A stretch of DNA of 64,000 bases, taken from assembly GCF_016802725.1 (NCBI RefSeq), contig NC_052670.1, positions 13,102,141-13,166,140 on the forward strand. The letters are read 5' to 3'. The DNA comes from Solenopsis invicta (taxonomy: Eukaryota > Arthropoda > Insecta > Hymenoptera > Formicidae). The translations under genes and the position numbers were made by a program. This document shows positions 1 through 12,252 of the stretch, in pieces (the stretch's first letter is position 1; the number at the start of each line of letters is the position of its first letter). Below the pieces are notes generated by a model. It saw only the letters and a list, made by a program, of their open reading frames with translations. It was not told where the DNA came from and did not search any database.

Positions 1-64
1 TGGAAAGGTTTCGAAAAACTCGTATTTTAGTCATGTTATTTTTTATTTTTAGTAGAAGTGTCAA

Positions 65-786
65 AAAGATGTATAGATTATCGTTAGTTTTGAAATGGAA
101 TTGTGTGTTTACTTCTGTACAATCCTATTTCTTCAGTTATTCTGCTTGTGAAAAGCAAACTCAATAGTTTATGATAATTTTAGCTTAATATTTTACATAC
201 AGAATAACTAGAGAAATCGGATTATATTTTATACTTTATTTTGATATATTTTGTCACAAAATAAAAGACATTTCATAAACTATCAATTTTTTAATAATTT
301 TATATTAACTCTTAAACACATAAGTAGGTCTGAGAGATCTTATATGAAGTTTTGAACGTTTGTTGTGTGAAAACGGAATGAGATAGGAGGTTCGAACAAG
401 AACATCTGATCAATCATATCAATCGAAAGAGAAGATTTCATACCTTTTACGTCCTGGTCCGAACCTCCTATCTCATTCCGTTTTCACACAGCAAACGTTC
501 AAAACATCATATGGAATCTCTCAGACCCACTTATGTGTTTAAGGGTTAATATAAAATTATCAAAAAATTGATAATTTATGAGATGTCTCTTATTTTGTGA
601 TGAAGTATATCAGAATAAAGTATAAAATATTATCCAATTTCTCTAGTTATTCTGTATGTAAAATATTAAAATTATCATAAACTATTGAATTTTGCTTTTC
701 ACAAGCAGAATAACTGAAGAAATTGGATTGTACAAAGGTAAACACACAATTCCATTTCAAAACTAAGAATAATCTATACATCTTTT
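65..786. repeat. Large palindrome (two arms of about 330 bp) in OR-A intron 3
   Basis: The sequence from about 65 to 394 reappears as its reverse complement from about 460 to 786, separated by about 65 bp. The inner arms (about 328-394 and 460-527) are nearly identical. The outer arms diverge by scattered changes. The outer arm sequence also exists once, not inverted, in OR-B intron 3 (about 7737-8060) and OR-C intron 3 (17391-17575 plus 18456-18600). The palindrome therefore looks like an inner foldback element whose surrounding intron sequence was also duplicated in inverted orientation, only in the OR-A copy. Confidence 0.8.
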
Positions 787-1181
787 CGGTTAACTAGAAT
801 TTGAACGGCACAGCAGCCAGGTTTTGTTAGGATCAATGCGACCCATGTAGTGTGTGAGTAAAACTTTTTTTATGAGTAATCTCCTTATGTAACAAAACTG
901 GACAAATCACGTTCAAACAGGTCCGTTCGCGTATGTTACTCTGTCTAAAGTTAAAATACTATAAAGAGTGAAAAAGAGAATTTCTGCGTATAATCCAAAA
1001 TATATTATGAAACACATCAATTTTTAATTTTGAGGCACCTTGAGTTTATCAAAAATCATGTACTGTTTGTTACGAAATTATATTTTTTAATAGAAATGGT
1101 AGTGACTTTTTTTTCTGAAAGTGACTTTAGCTTTACAACGCTGTATTATAAAGTCTTTAAAAGTTTTTTGTTGCACAGATA

Positions 1182-1212
<31 letters not shown>

Positions 1213-1434
1213 TTTTTAACAAATTAACATTATGCTTTCTTTTAAAAAATAGTAATAGAAAATATGATACATTATTATTATGTTACATATCATTTGACTG
1301 TATGTGTATTAAAACTTAGTATTTGTATCAGACTATAAATCAAACTTTAACATTTAAATTTAAAGCACGTGTGAAAAAATTTTAATGATAAAATTTTTTT
1401 TGTTATTATGTTCTATTGTAATAAAAATGTATAC
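787..1434. other. Rest of OR-A intron 3
   Basis: No gene. About 800-1200 has no counterpart that I can see in the B or C introns. From about 1210 to 1434 the sequence matches the exon-3-proximal intron of OR-B (8330-8540) and OR-C (19020-19248). An (AT)n run at 1179-1204 is followed by a run of T. Confidence 0.6.
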
Positions 1435-2638
1435 CTGATCATACGTAAATGAGCTGTTACAATATCATTTAAAGTTTTGTTGTAGTTCTTGCATGACGTC
1501 ATATTAACTAATCGACGTCTAAAGTTTTTTAACTGGCCACAAATGTGAAGAACTAGTAGCCCTAAAAAACTATCTACAGACATATACACATTAGTTGCAA
1601 ACCAAAGCGATATAGTATGAATACAGAACGTCAATTCATACTGTGGACTCTTATCTGTATCATATAAGTCGTATGTCACGAACAATAACGTCTTGTGCTG
1701 ATCCGTACGATTTGTTACTGATATTATTTGTATGCCAAAAAAAGCTGGAACTATTGCTCCAAGACATCCTATTATCGTGCTAACGAATCCAATGACCATG
1801 ATTACTCGAGCAGTTTGTGCTTGTTTTATCATCACAGCTCTCTCTGTATTTGATTTGAATGCCATCCAATCTTCCGCTATTGTATTTATAATCGACAAAA
1901 GAACTGTAAGTATAAATAAAGCTATACCTTTTATATTCTAGAATTTTAAATTATTCATTATTAGCAACTGTGTATCATATGTTAATTATTATACTTACTG
2001 ACTTGTCATTTAAATGTTTATAGAACTCTCGAAATAAAAATTACATATACTTAAAATGAAAATTACATATACATTTTATAATTAATTCCTACAAGTATTA
2101 AACTAATGCAGTAAAGTAAGGAAGTGTTATACCACAAAATTTTGTGACCTGCGTTACTATATTATATAAAACGTTTTGTTTTAAGTAATTTTAAACATAC
2201 CTGTTCGTTTCCACAGCATAATAACGTATTTTATTATTGATATTGTCAGAGGTAATGCAACACGTAAATTGTCTACTACCAGTAGCATGTTGCCCCATAC
2301 TTGTATAACCGCACGTATCATTGGAATAACGATAACAAATATTATTAAACTTAAAATAATGCTTATACGAAGTTTCAACCATACATTACTTGTTTCAAGT
2401 TTGTCACCTTCGGGCCATAAACCCATTGTTTGAAAGTTTAAGCGATGCATTTCAATTGCCCACACGAAATCTGAAATCTCAATTTTTTATGCAAAGGAGA
2501 CGATAATATTTATTCATACAACGAATTTATATTAATTTATTTATTAGGTAGATCGTGTATAATGAGATGAAAGAGTTTGATACAGTGTTAGTGTGATACA
2601 GTGTTACCTTTGTAACCTGAAGGTTCTGTAATGTCCAT
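1435..2638 (-). CDS. OR-A: odorant receptor, 5' part (exons 1-3), cut by window edge
   Basis: Insect odorant receptor (7tm_6), a seven-pass odour-gated channel subunit expected to work with Orco in antennal neuron membranes. Exons on the minus strand: exon 1 2638-2608 (MDITEPSGYK plus one base), exon 2 2470-2201, exon 3 1903-1435. Junctions are G|GTAAC, TTTCAG|AT, CAG|GTATG, TTACAG|TT and CAG|GTATAC, and the frame is open throughout. Exon 2 begins DFVWAIEMHRL and contains GLWPEGDK. Exon 3 begins VLLSIINTIAEDW, carries the sequon NRT in the second extracellular loop, and ends HICGQLKNFRRRL...HLRMIR. Exons 4-7 are not in the window. In OR-B and OR-C intron 3 is 3.4-4 kb, so the missing exons should lie to the left of base 1. 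Bases 1-1434 are therefore read as intron 3, which holds the large palindrome at 65-786. Very close to OR-C in exon 3. Not called a pseudogene, because nothing visible is broken. Confidence 0.9.
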
Positions 2639-3995
2639 GTTTAAAACTGGTATGAATAGTTATCTCGCTCTTCCTGTTATAATATGAAGCAATATTCACC
2701 CTCTTTCGAAAACTCGACCTGTATGTTGAACGCGTCATTAAATATTGAAAACGCTATCCCCCAATTACTGCTGTTGGTATCCCAGGAAAAAACTTTGCAA
2801 GCATGTAACTTCATGGAAACTATACATATCTAGTCTAAAATACAAGAGATGAAAAATACTTTATTGCAGTACATCATAAGTTTTTTTATATCTTCTATAG
2901 TTCTATTATGTCCGCGTATTCTTTGGAGTAGTTGTAGCATTTTCAATGAAATTCTGCATATCAAGCAGAAAAATTCAGAAATATTATAGTCAAAAGAGGA
3001 GATAATGTGACTTGTTCGTACGTAATTTTAAAAGTCTCGTTTGAAGTTATGACATCGTTGTGCCACATAAGTGAATGTAATATTATACGATAGAAGAATA
3101 TGACATTATAGCTATTAATTTAAATTTGGTACAATAACTTTAATATAATTAATATTTTAAATTAAACTTACAATTAATAATATATTCATTAATCTGTTTT
3201 AATAGATCCTCAACTCAAAGTTGACATACATTTATTATATTACATTAATTATATTACAATGAACATTATTTATGAAAATACGTAGCAACACTGCGTAAAA
3301 GATAAGAGGAACAGGAATAATAAGGGCTCATCACAAGAATAAATTAAAAAAAAAATTGTTATTTAAAAAATACATTGTGTTGTTTTAAAATTTTGTATTC
3401 GTTAGAAAAAAGAGAAAATATTGTATAATATGTGCATACATATATACGTACACAAGCTTTTTGCATATAAAATGTAGTACTGAAAGTCTGTAATACATTT
3501 AATACAAACTCTATATTAGCAGTAAATTATTATGATTTGACAGCTTTAGACGCTATATTTATTTAATATAAAATATGTCTTAATTAAGTAACATGTATTA
3601 ATGCATATACTTTTATTCAGGAATAGGATTTCCAAATTTGTATTATAAAAGTAATACATACGAGAAGTTGTCACAAAATTGGTACATTTAATTATAAATG
3701 TACCAATATTTAAAACTAGGAAGATTTCAGAATTATGCTTCAGTTTTGTCTTCTGCTTGACCCAAGCATCAAATTCTATGAAAGTATTTCTATGAAGGGC
3801 AACAAAAATATTATCACATTACAAAATACTTAATATAGTTTATAATAAATAGCAAATACAATAATAAACAAGAAAAAAATTTATTTCTATTCTAGTAATT
3901 GTTAATACAATATACTGCCATCTATTTGTAATTATTTAGTTGAATATACATTCATTTCTTTATGATACGTAAGTATTAATATATTGTCTTAATTT
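2639..3995. other. Spacer between OR-A and OR-B
   Basis: No gene. The first 500 bp or so (2639 to about 3110) is the upstream block shared by all genes of the array, including a conserved stretch around 2850-2960. From about 3190 to 3995 the spacer (landmark around 3270-3340) recurs next to OR-C (12985-13780) and, more diverged, next to OR-F (about 35440-35620). The last few hundred bases flank the OR-B stop codon and would hold its 3' UTR. Confidence 0.55.
2684..2768 (-). promoter_or_regulatory. Conserved proximal upstream block of OR-A
   Basis: On the gene strand, a dyad GTGAA-N6-TTCA(C) at 2699-2684 lies 46-61 bp upstream of the start codon; here its last base is T instead of C. A second conserved block, CAATTGGGGATAGC-like followed by TTTTCAATATTTAATG, lies at about 2768-2736, roughly 100-130 bp upstream. 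Both recur at the same distances in the other genes. The role as core promoter or receptor-choice element is inferred. Confidence 0.5.
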
Positions 3996-6900
3996 TTAAC
4001 CATGTTTTGCCAATAAAAATGTTATATATCCACTCGATGTTTTTAATACCTAAAAATAATTAAATTTTTATTTACAAACATTACAAAGCAATAGGAAAAG
4101 AAACATTTTTTTTTAAATTATGAGAATAACTTCGATTCTTAGCAAAGCATAAAAATTAAATCGTATAGATTTTAAATATTCTTACGCTGCAAAAAGTAGA
4201 CATTGTTAATGGAATAATTCTTCCTGCAGTAATACAAATAGGATGATGTGTTCGAACTATTAATAAAATAATATTTCTCGCATTTTTTGATTCCAATTTG
4301 TACCACTCAAGATTGCATATTGCACGATATACTGCATTGGACTTAAGGAATAAATATACAAAAATATATTAGCTGACATGTTATTTAAGTATAAAAATTT
4401 CATATTCGAACTTGTATATAATACAATATTGATACAGATCTATATTAATAACAGCATAAGAGCGGTTAGCGTAGCACGCGTAAGTTAATTATATTAGATT
4501 AAAAATATTTATATTGGGTCATTAAGTATGAAACTTTACACATGTGAATATCTTGTTTCATACTTAATAACCCAATATAACTAATCAATAATATAACTAA
4601 TTTTTCTTAATACTGTTATTCAATATTTAATAAAACTGACGTCATGACTTTATCAGAATTTTGTAGACTTTATGTTAATCTTCTAAAGTTTATTAATGAA
4701 TCAAAATTATTCACTATAAAATGTAAAAGATTTTAATTTGTAATTATACACATTATATAGTTATAATTAGTTGGTATTACTTACCTGTTCCGTTAAAAGT
4801 TCTCCTGCACCACAATACAAAAAAGTATTCATTAATAAGATTATAAGTGTAATTATCGAAATGTAAATTTTTGTCGTAACTTCATCCATTTCTCTGTAAA
4901 TCAGAAATTAAATATACAAATTATAAAAAAAAGAAATAAAAATGTTATGAATGTACTTTAAAATATTCTTCACAATGATTCATTAAATCTTACAATATAA
5001 AACAGAACCCGCATAGGCAGAATACAACAATGAAGTGAAGTAACATAAATAACATCATTAAAGAGTATGTATTTTCGATATTATCAGCAAATCTGTAAAA
5101 AAATAAGAATGTTTAAGAAGATTATTATTTTAAAATCAAGCTATGCATACCCTGGTAGAAATTTTATGTTTTGAGCAATACTCTGGCTAGTCATATTATT
5201 CTAGTTGGTAACTGAGAAGTAAAACTACATAGAATCCTAATCAGTATTTAACGCTTTGACTACATGGCACAAAAGATGCTCAAAATCTAAACAAAAACAG
5301 AATAAACAATGGACAATTCAATTTATTAAATATTGTACCTGGACATCGATCTATTAATACTAAACATTAACTAGGTATATGGCTACGCGTATTTTTGCCA
5401 AATAAACTGCCAAATAAACTGCTTTAAGTTATTAAATAAAATTAATCAGAGAAGACATTACAGTGAAAAAAAATAGAAAAATTTATCTACTGCATATACA
5501 GATAGTAGATTATGAATCGAGGCTCCTGTGTACATACGACAATGATGATGCATACTGTATGTTGCGATCGAAAAATTTAACATTTAATAATGAGCCCACT
5601 ACAGTTGACCTGCCGACGACTTGCAGTCGAAAACGGCAAAGCTGATTGGTTTTCTACAGCTTTAGATTTTCTTATATATAGGAGTTGCCTGCCGAAATCA
5701 GGTCAGACAAAATCTCTTTGGGAAACAATAGTTTGCGAACCAAGCGAGCAAATCGAGCCGAGTGTCGTACGACACTCATAGTCATCTATAAAGACCGAGA
5801 TCTCTTTACAATACATTTGTGTAACGAGGCCAAAACCTCTTATAATTTATCTGGAGATAATAAACATTTTTACCTAAACGTAATCAGTATATGGAGTGAC
5901 CTACCGTATACAACAAAACACTATAAATGAATAAGGCGCTTGAACATCTGGCTATCTAGTCAGAAGCTGTGCGAAATAGTTCTCTTCCATATAGACAATA
6001 AGTAGATAAATATCTAGGAAAACTGCAGAATATTTTCTACCAGGGTATGTCTACATTACAAAAAAAATTTTAGAATGGAAAGAACTAAATTTTAAGATTG
6101 TGAAAATTTAATTATATAATCAAGTAAAAATGAATAAAATTTAGTTAGATAAACAATTTGATGTAAATTGTATATACAACAAAATTTAATTAACACTCTA
6201 AAAAACTGAAATGCCGATAAATACAATATTAAACAATTATTCAAGTATCATTAGGTTAATTTATAGCTAAGACAGTGCAATTTTTATTGTGTTTACCTTA
6301 TCTTTTTTTTCAGTGTTCAATACATACATACTCAGGTATCAAGTTCCCGCATGTTACTATCAATTTGATAAAAATGTACTTTTATGGGTTATATCTCTTA
6401 CGGAAATAAATTATTAAAAATCCAGTAATTACTGGTAGCTTTCAATAGATTCATTTTCTAATAGCGATTATATATCATCTAATAATCAAATTGTTTGCAA
6501 TAATCACTTTCCAATAGCTTTTGAGTGAATGATTATTGGTATCATAATCAGATTGTATGCAATAACCTTTGCTCAGTACGTTTTAACTGTAGTGGTTGTT
6601 GATTCCAAATCAGATTATTTGCAATAATCATTTCCCATTAGTTTTTTTATTGATTGATTACTGATTTCATTAATTAGATTATTTACAATGATCACTACAG
6701 CATATTACTTTTAATAGTTACAAGAATGATTAATGACTTTTAATAGTTGAACTATTCACGGTAGCGACTATTTAAAACGACTGTGCAATAGTTTTAAACT
6801 AAAAGACATTAATGTCATATCAGTACTCGAAGTATTAACAATAAACTTTCTTATTATAGTTCATGAAACAATAATCAGTATAGTAATAGAAATTTTGTAA

Positions 6901-9722
6901 TTCAAGCATGCAGAGTTACAACACTGGCTATATAATTGGCTGACATATAATAAACTTTTCTTTATATTTTTATTATTTACAGAATTTTTAATTAAATTAT
7001 ATAATATTATGTATATATTTAAAAGTGTGTTTCTGTATAAACTTGTATAAAATAGAAACACAAATTAATTTTACTATGTAAAATAGCATATATACATATT
7101 TGAATGTTTGTAATGAGCCTAATAATCACTACACTATTACGAAAGTGATTACTGAAAATTAATTGTTATTTTAAAATGGTGTAGTAATTATTGAGTTTAA
7201 ATAATTCTTTAATAGTTCAATTCAATTGACATCTGGAATAGTCCTACTATTAAACTAATAGTTTTTAATAATCCTCGAAAAAACTGTGACAAACTTAATC
7301 AAATATTTTTACTAATAGTTTTTTAATATTTATGTAATTTTATTTCTATAAGGGATATTTACTTAAGAAAGCACCTTCCAATTTTATTTATAATATTGTC
7401 GGCAATGTATGATTGTGAGTAATTATTTTTAACAAATTAGAAAAATTTTATACTAATAAATTTCGTACGTTGTTGTCTTTTTGCTACTTGGAAAATAGTT
7501 TAAATCCAGTTGCCTCAGGTTATCCCTATCAGAGATTAGTATCTTTATTATTAGCAACGTGATTGCAATCGAAGGCAAACTTATAGTAACAAGTATTTCT
7601 TTTCTGGTGTCAAAGATTGCGTAGCTATCTGAATATATATACGTATGTACCCTATGTAATTATGTATTCATTCAATCAACGTATCAATTCAATTTTCACC
7701 GAAATTATTAATAATACAACAAAACGTTCTAAATTAAAGTGGAACGGTTTCGAAGGATTCGTTTTTAGTTACGTTGTTTTTTTCTTTTAGTAGAGGTGAC
7801 ATAAAGATGTATAGATTATCGTTATTTTTAAAATGGAATTATCTGTTTACCTTTATACAATCCGATTTCTTTAGTTATTCTGCGTCTACGGTATTAAGGT
7901 AAATTTATCGAAAACTCAATAGTTTATGATAAAATTACCTTAATATTTTACGTACAGAATAAATAACGAAATCGGACTATATTTTATACTTTATTCTGAT
8001 ATACTTTGTTAGAAAGTAAGAGACATCTCATTAACTATTAATTTTTTGATAATTTTATATTATTACTACTATGCATAAATTAATGAAATTAATTAATTGA
8101 TGCAAAGAAAATACAGAATTGCTTTGAAAAAAATGTTACTAGAAGGCCCTTGTCATTCACAACGATTTTTGGTGCCTAATAATAATTTTTAATTTCTGTT
8201 TGGCACCAAGAACCGATGTAATTGACGTAGACCTTTTAGTCGCATGTTTTAATTTCGTAGGTCCGATATAATGTATTATTGCTTAAAAAAAAAATTGTGC
8301 TGACAATATATAATATTTCTTAACAAATCAACAATATGCTTATTTTTAAAAATAGTACTAGAAAATGTGATACATTATTATTATGTGACATATCATTTGA
8401 CTGAATGTGTATTAAAACTTAGTATTTGTATCAAACTATAAATAAAAGTGTAACATCTAAATTTAAAATGTATGAAAAAAAATTCAGTTTACAATAAAAT
8501 TAATATTGTTATATATGCTATTTTTGTAATAAAACTATACCTGATCATACGTAAATGAGATGTTACGATATTATTTAGTGTTTTGTTGTAGTTTTTGCAT
8601 GACGTCATATTAACTAGTCGACATCTAAAGTTTTTTAACTGGCCACAAATGTGAAAAACTAGTAGCACTAAAAAATTGTCTACTGACATAAATACAGTAG
8701 TTGCAGTCACGAGCGATATAATATGAATACAGAATGTCAATTCAAACTGCGGACTTTTATCTGTATCATAGAAGTCATATGTCAAAAACAGTAACGTCTT
8801 ATGCTGATCCGTACGATTTGTTACTGACGCTATTTGTATGCCAAAAAAGGCTGAAATTATTGTTCCAAAAGCTCCTATTATCATGATGAAGTATCCAATA
8901 ACTATGATTACTCGAGCAATTTGTGCTTGTTTTATCATCACGGCTCTCTCTATATTCGATTTGAATACTATCCAATCTTCCACCATCATATTTATAATTG
9001 ACAAAATAACTGTAAATATAAATAAAGCTATATTTTTTATATTTTAGAATTTTAAATCACTTATTATTAGCAACTGTGTATTATATGTTAATTATTGTAC
9101 TAACTGACGTGTTATTTAAATGTTTATAGCACTCTTGAATTAAAATGACAATTACATATACATTTTATAATTAATTTCAACAAATATTAATTTAAGAAGT
9201 AAGGGAATATAATGCCACAAAATTCTGTGACTTGCGTTACTATACAATATAAAACATTTACAAAATTTTACAAAATTTTAGATATACCTGTTCGTTTCGA
9301 CAGCATAATAACGTATTTCATTAATGTTATTATGAAAAGTAATGTAAGACGTAAATTGTCTACTACCAGTACCATGTTGCCCCATACTTGTATAACTGAA
9401 TGTATCATTGGAATAATGGTAACAAATATTATTAAACTTAAAATAATGATTACACGAAGTTTCAACCATAAATTACTTGTTTCAAATTTGTCACCTTCGG
9501 GCCATAAACCCATTATTTCAAAGCTTAAGCGATGTATTTCAACTGCCCACACGAAATCTGAAATCTCAATTTTTTTATGCAAAGGAGACGATAATATTTA
9601 TTTATACAACAATATTATAGTAATTAATTTATCCGGCATATAGATCGTGTATAATGAGACGAAAAAGTTTGATACATTGTTAGTGTGTTACCTTTGTAAC
9701 CTGAAGGTTCTGTAATGTCCAT
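3996..9722 (-). CDS. OR-B: odorant receptor, complete, 395 aa
   Basis: Complete 7tm_6 receptor. Exons: 9722-9692, 9557-9288, 9009-8541, 5092-4994, 4893-4785, 4341-4186, 4049-3996 (1188 nt with TAA). It starts MDITEPSGYK; exon 2 has GLWPEGDK; exon 3 carries the NRT sequon and ends CGQLKNFRCRL...HLRMIR. Exon 4 begins FADNIENTYSLMMLF (TM5), exon 5 ends YCGAGELLTEQ (TM6), exon 6 contains LEWYKLESK and ITAGRIIPLTMSTFCS (TM7), and exon 7 reads VLKTSSGYITFLLAKHG. Exon 4 lacks one base of the GGGTTT run kept in OR-E to OR-I, and the ancestral exon-5 acceptor is lost. Splicing at TTTACAG|AGAAATGG restores the frame and removes five codons. Exon 5 is one codon shorter than in OR-C and OR-D. Intron 3 (5093-8540) is expanded and carries an LTR-like insertion, 75-bp repeats and one copy of the outer palindrome-arm sequence. 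Intron 5 holds a small hairpin. Dyad promoter motif upstream. Confidence 0.92.
4511..4586. repeat. Short foldback hairpin in OR-B intron 5
   Basis: The sequence ATTGGGTCATTAAGTATGAAAC is mirrored by GTTTCATACTTAATAACCCAAT about 25 bp later. It looks like a tiny TIR element or its remnant. OR-C intron 5 carries a simple repeat instead. Confidence 0.6.
5560..5915. mobile_element. LTR-like insertion in OR-B intron 3
   Basis: A 356-bp, relatively GC-rich block begins TGTTGCGATCG and ends TATACAACA, giving the TGTTG/CAACA ends typical of an LTR. It contains TATATATAGG at about 5675 and an AATAAA at about 5857. The paralogous intron-3 fragment at 10980-11010 runs straight from the left flank to the right flank without it, so it is an insertion. 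No clear target duplication is seen and the family is not known. It may be a solo LTR. Confidence 0.45.
6425..6740. repeat. Degenerate ~75-bp tandem repeat in OR-B intron 3
   Basis: Four to five diverged copies of a unit built on AATCAGATT(G/A)TTTGCAATAATCA, followed by a TTTC(C/A)AATAG tract and a GTGATTATTG tract. The same array occurs in OR-C intron 3 and in the stranded intron fragment near 12200-12650. Confidence 0.6.
7340..8060. repeat. OR-B intron-3 segment shared with OR-A and OR-C
   Basis: About 7340-7740 matches 16980-17390 in OR-C intron 3. About 7737-8060 matches 1-307 in OR-A (one arm of its palindrome) and the split copy 17391-17575/18456-18600 in OR-C. Here it is present once and uninterrupted, so it is the reference empty site for the Penelope-like insertion in OR-C and the simple state for the OR-A palindrome. 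Confidence 0.6.
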
Positions 9723-10490
9723 GTTTAAAACTGCTATGAACGGTTATCTCGCTCTTCCTGTCATAATGTGAAGCAATATTCACCCTCTTTTGAAAACTCG
9801 TCGTATGTTGAACGCCCCATTAAATATTGAAAACTCTATTCCCAATTGATTGCTACCCCCAGCTATTGCTACCTAAGACGAAGCTTTACGAGCACAACTT
9901 TACAGTCATAAAAACCGTTTATATCTAGTAAAATGAGACAAGAGATGAAAAATATTGCATCGCAGTACATCATGATTATGCTGAAGAAGTTTTTTTATAC
10001 TTTCTATAGTTCTATTCTTCGTCCGCGTATTCTTCAGAGTGGTGAATAATGTTATAGCAAGTTCAATAAAATTCTACATATCAAGCAGATAAATTCAGAA
10101 ATGTTATAGTGAAAAGAGGAGATAATGTAACTCTTTTGTACATAGTTCTGAAAGTCTTTTTTTTGACATCGTTATGACACATAAGTGAATGTAATATTAT
10201 ACAGAAGTTGATATTATAGCTTATATATTAATTTAAATTTGGTACAATAACTTTCTTATAAGCAATATTTTTAATTTACCTTGCCATTATATTCATTAAT
10301 CTGTTCTTTAATATATTCTAGACTCAAAATTGACATATTTATTATATTAAATATTATTTTAAAAATTACGTAGGGACACTGCATAAAAGTTAAGAGGAAC
10401 AGGAATGATATGGTTCATCACAAGAATAAATTAATGAAAATAGGTTATAGGTTTTTATAAAATACATTGTTTTATTTTAAAATTGTATTA
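9723..10490. other. OR-B upstream region and truncated spacer
   Basis: About 500 bp of the array's shared upstream block, then the start of the standard spacer (about 10290-10490, the counterpart of 3190-3400). The spacer homology breaks off near 10490. Confidence 0.55.
9768..9850 (-). promoter_or_regulatory. Conserved proximal upstream block of OR-B
   Basis: Perfect dyad GTGAATATTGCTTCAC at 9783-9768, 46-61 bp upstream of the start codon, plus the second block (TTTCAATATTTAATG) at about 9849-9818. The regulatory role is inferred from position and conservation. Confidence 0.5.
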
Positions 10491-10979
10491 ATAATTATTT
10501 TTAAGCGTAAACAAATTTTAACAATAAAATATAACGAGTGAACAAACAAGGTCAAGTCGAACGAAATAAAACTTTTACAATACTACGTACATAATTTAAA
10601 TATTTTTATAAACATTTTTTATTAACATATTTTTAACATCATTATAATATTTATAAAAATCGTACTTATACAATTAAAAAATTTTCTGCATTGTAGAATA
10701 CAGCCTCCAAAGTACATTTAGCTTCACCAGCAACCGTTTCTCTTTTTTTATTGTCGAGCCTTCTTTATATTCCTAAACTCTTTTTTGTGTCAATTAAATA
10801 GCAGGCATTTGCTTTCGGCCGCGCGCCTGTATATTTTAACTTTTCTTATATTAATTTTGCGTATTTTTTTGAAAAGGCAAACAGGAAGATATTCCTAAAC
10901 AATACAGTATCGGAATATGCAAACAATCGAAAATCGATTTTTTCGAAATTTCTAATTATGACATCAGAGGTATTAGGTG
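10491..10979. other. Unassigned insert between OR-B and OR-C
   Basis: No counterpart elsewhere in the window and no convincing open frame. It contains a small GC-rich patch (about 10815-10832) in otherwise AT-rich sequence. It lies exactly between the broken spacer and the stranded intron fragment, so it may be filler or insertion at the recombination scar. Confidence 0.4.
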
Positions 10980-11217
10980 TACGACAATAATGCATACTTT
11001 AAACGAGTAAGGCGCTCGAGCATCTTGCCATCTAGTCAAAAGCTGCGCCGAATAGTTGTTCTCTTCCAAAACGCCGTATAGTCAACAACTCGATAAGTAT
11101 TTCGGAAAACTGCACGATATTTTCTACCAGGGTATGTCTACATTAAAAAAAAAATTTTGCAATGGAAAGAATGAATAAAATTAAGTTAGATAAACAACTT
11201 GATATTAATTGTATATA

Positions 11218-11925
11218 CAGGGTGACCCATTTTAATCTATTACCCCAAATATTTCTGTTCTTTTGCGTTTTACAAGAAAATGTTTTAGACAACAGTTGTA
11301 TAGTTTGGAAGGTGACGTAAGATGGTGTTTAGGCATGCAATTGGTTCAGCCATGCAATTCTATTTCTAAAAATATCCTTCTGAAAATTGCTCAAAATTTT
11401 CAAACACTTATTACGATAGAAAATTCTCAAAATCTTGCCTTAATTGGACGAACCTTTTCCGATCTTGCCTTGACTAACTGAATCACCGATCAATCTTGTC
11501 TTAACTGACTGGCTCACCGACCGATCTTACCTTGATTAGTTGGATCATCCTCCGATCTTTCTTCGAACACAAAAAATGTGTAAATCCGACCGGGCAACCT
11601 ACACGTGGTACATCTTGATGCTAATGTCGACGGTAGTGCAACTTTCAAGTTTTATAACTGAAAAAATACTTAACGAAAAAAACATTTAATTATAGTGTTT
11701 TGGAAAGACCTTGGGATAAGCTACAAGAATATGCAATACGAAGTAGGCAGTACCATTTAAAAACATGAAGGTAAGCTTTACGTGACCTTCAAGCAACTAT
11801 TCAAGATCAAATTAATGACACCTTGCATCCCCCTTGAAACCATACAACTTTTCTCTGAAACATTTTCTTGTAAAATGCAAGAAAACAGAAATATTTAGGG
11901 TGATAAGTTAAAATGAGTAACCCGG
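11218..11925. mobile_element. TA-flanked TIR element (mariner-type MITE), 708 bp
   Basis: Left end CAGGGTGACCCATTTTAA and right end (reverse complement) CCGGGTTACTCATTTTAA. The inverted repeats extend for about 100 bp, with TA on both sides. The OR-B paralogous intron near 6170 reads through without it. No transposase frame is recognisable; the open frame at 11263-11481 is part of the repeat, not a gene. Confidence 0.75.
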
Positions 11926-12252
11926 TATAATAAGATTTAAATAAAACTTAAAGAAACTGAAATGTAAATAAATATAATATTAAACAATTGGTCAAGTATC
12001 ATAATTTGTAGCTAAAGTAGTACAATTTTAATTGTGTTTACCTTATCTTTTTTTCAATATTGAATACATACATACTCAGATAGCAAGTTCCCGCCTGTTA
12101 ATATTAATTTGATAAAAAATGTATTTTTATGAGTTGCATCCTTTATGGAAATGACTTATTTGAAAGCAAATGATCACTAATAGCTTTGAATAGTGATGAT
12201 TTATTTTCTAATTCTGAATATGTAGCATTGAATAATCAAATTGTTCACATTA

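Noticed and set aside
1..1434. Calling OR-A a truncated gene because exons 4-7 are not seen
   Set aside because: In OR-B and OR-C the gap before exon 4 is 3.4-4 kb, so the exons are expected outside the window.
1732..1941. Plus-strand frames opposite exon 3 (also at 8838, 19546, 24691, 31660, 38981, 47266)
   Set aside because: They are the antisense shadow of the conserved receptor exon 3 and recur only because the exon does.
4994..5092. Calling OR-B, C and D pseudogenes because exon 4 has lost a base
   Set aside because: In all three the only remaining acceptor restores the frame exactly, and every other exon is open.
9212..9643. 143-codon plus-strand frame across OR-B exon 2
   Set aside because: Antisense shadow of exon 2 and its flanks. 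The minus strand has the receptor motifs and splice sites.
11263..11481. 72-codon plus-strand frame
   Set aside because: It lies inside the 11218-11925 TIR element and begins in its inverted repeat.
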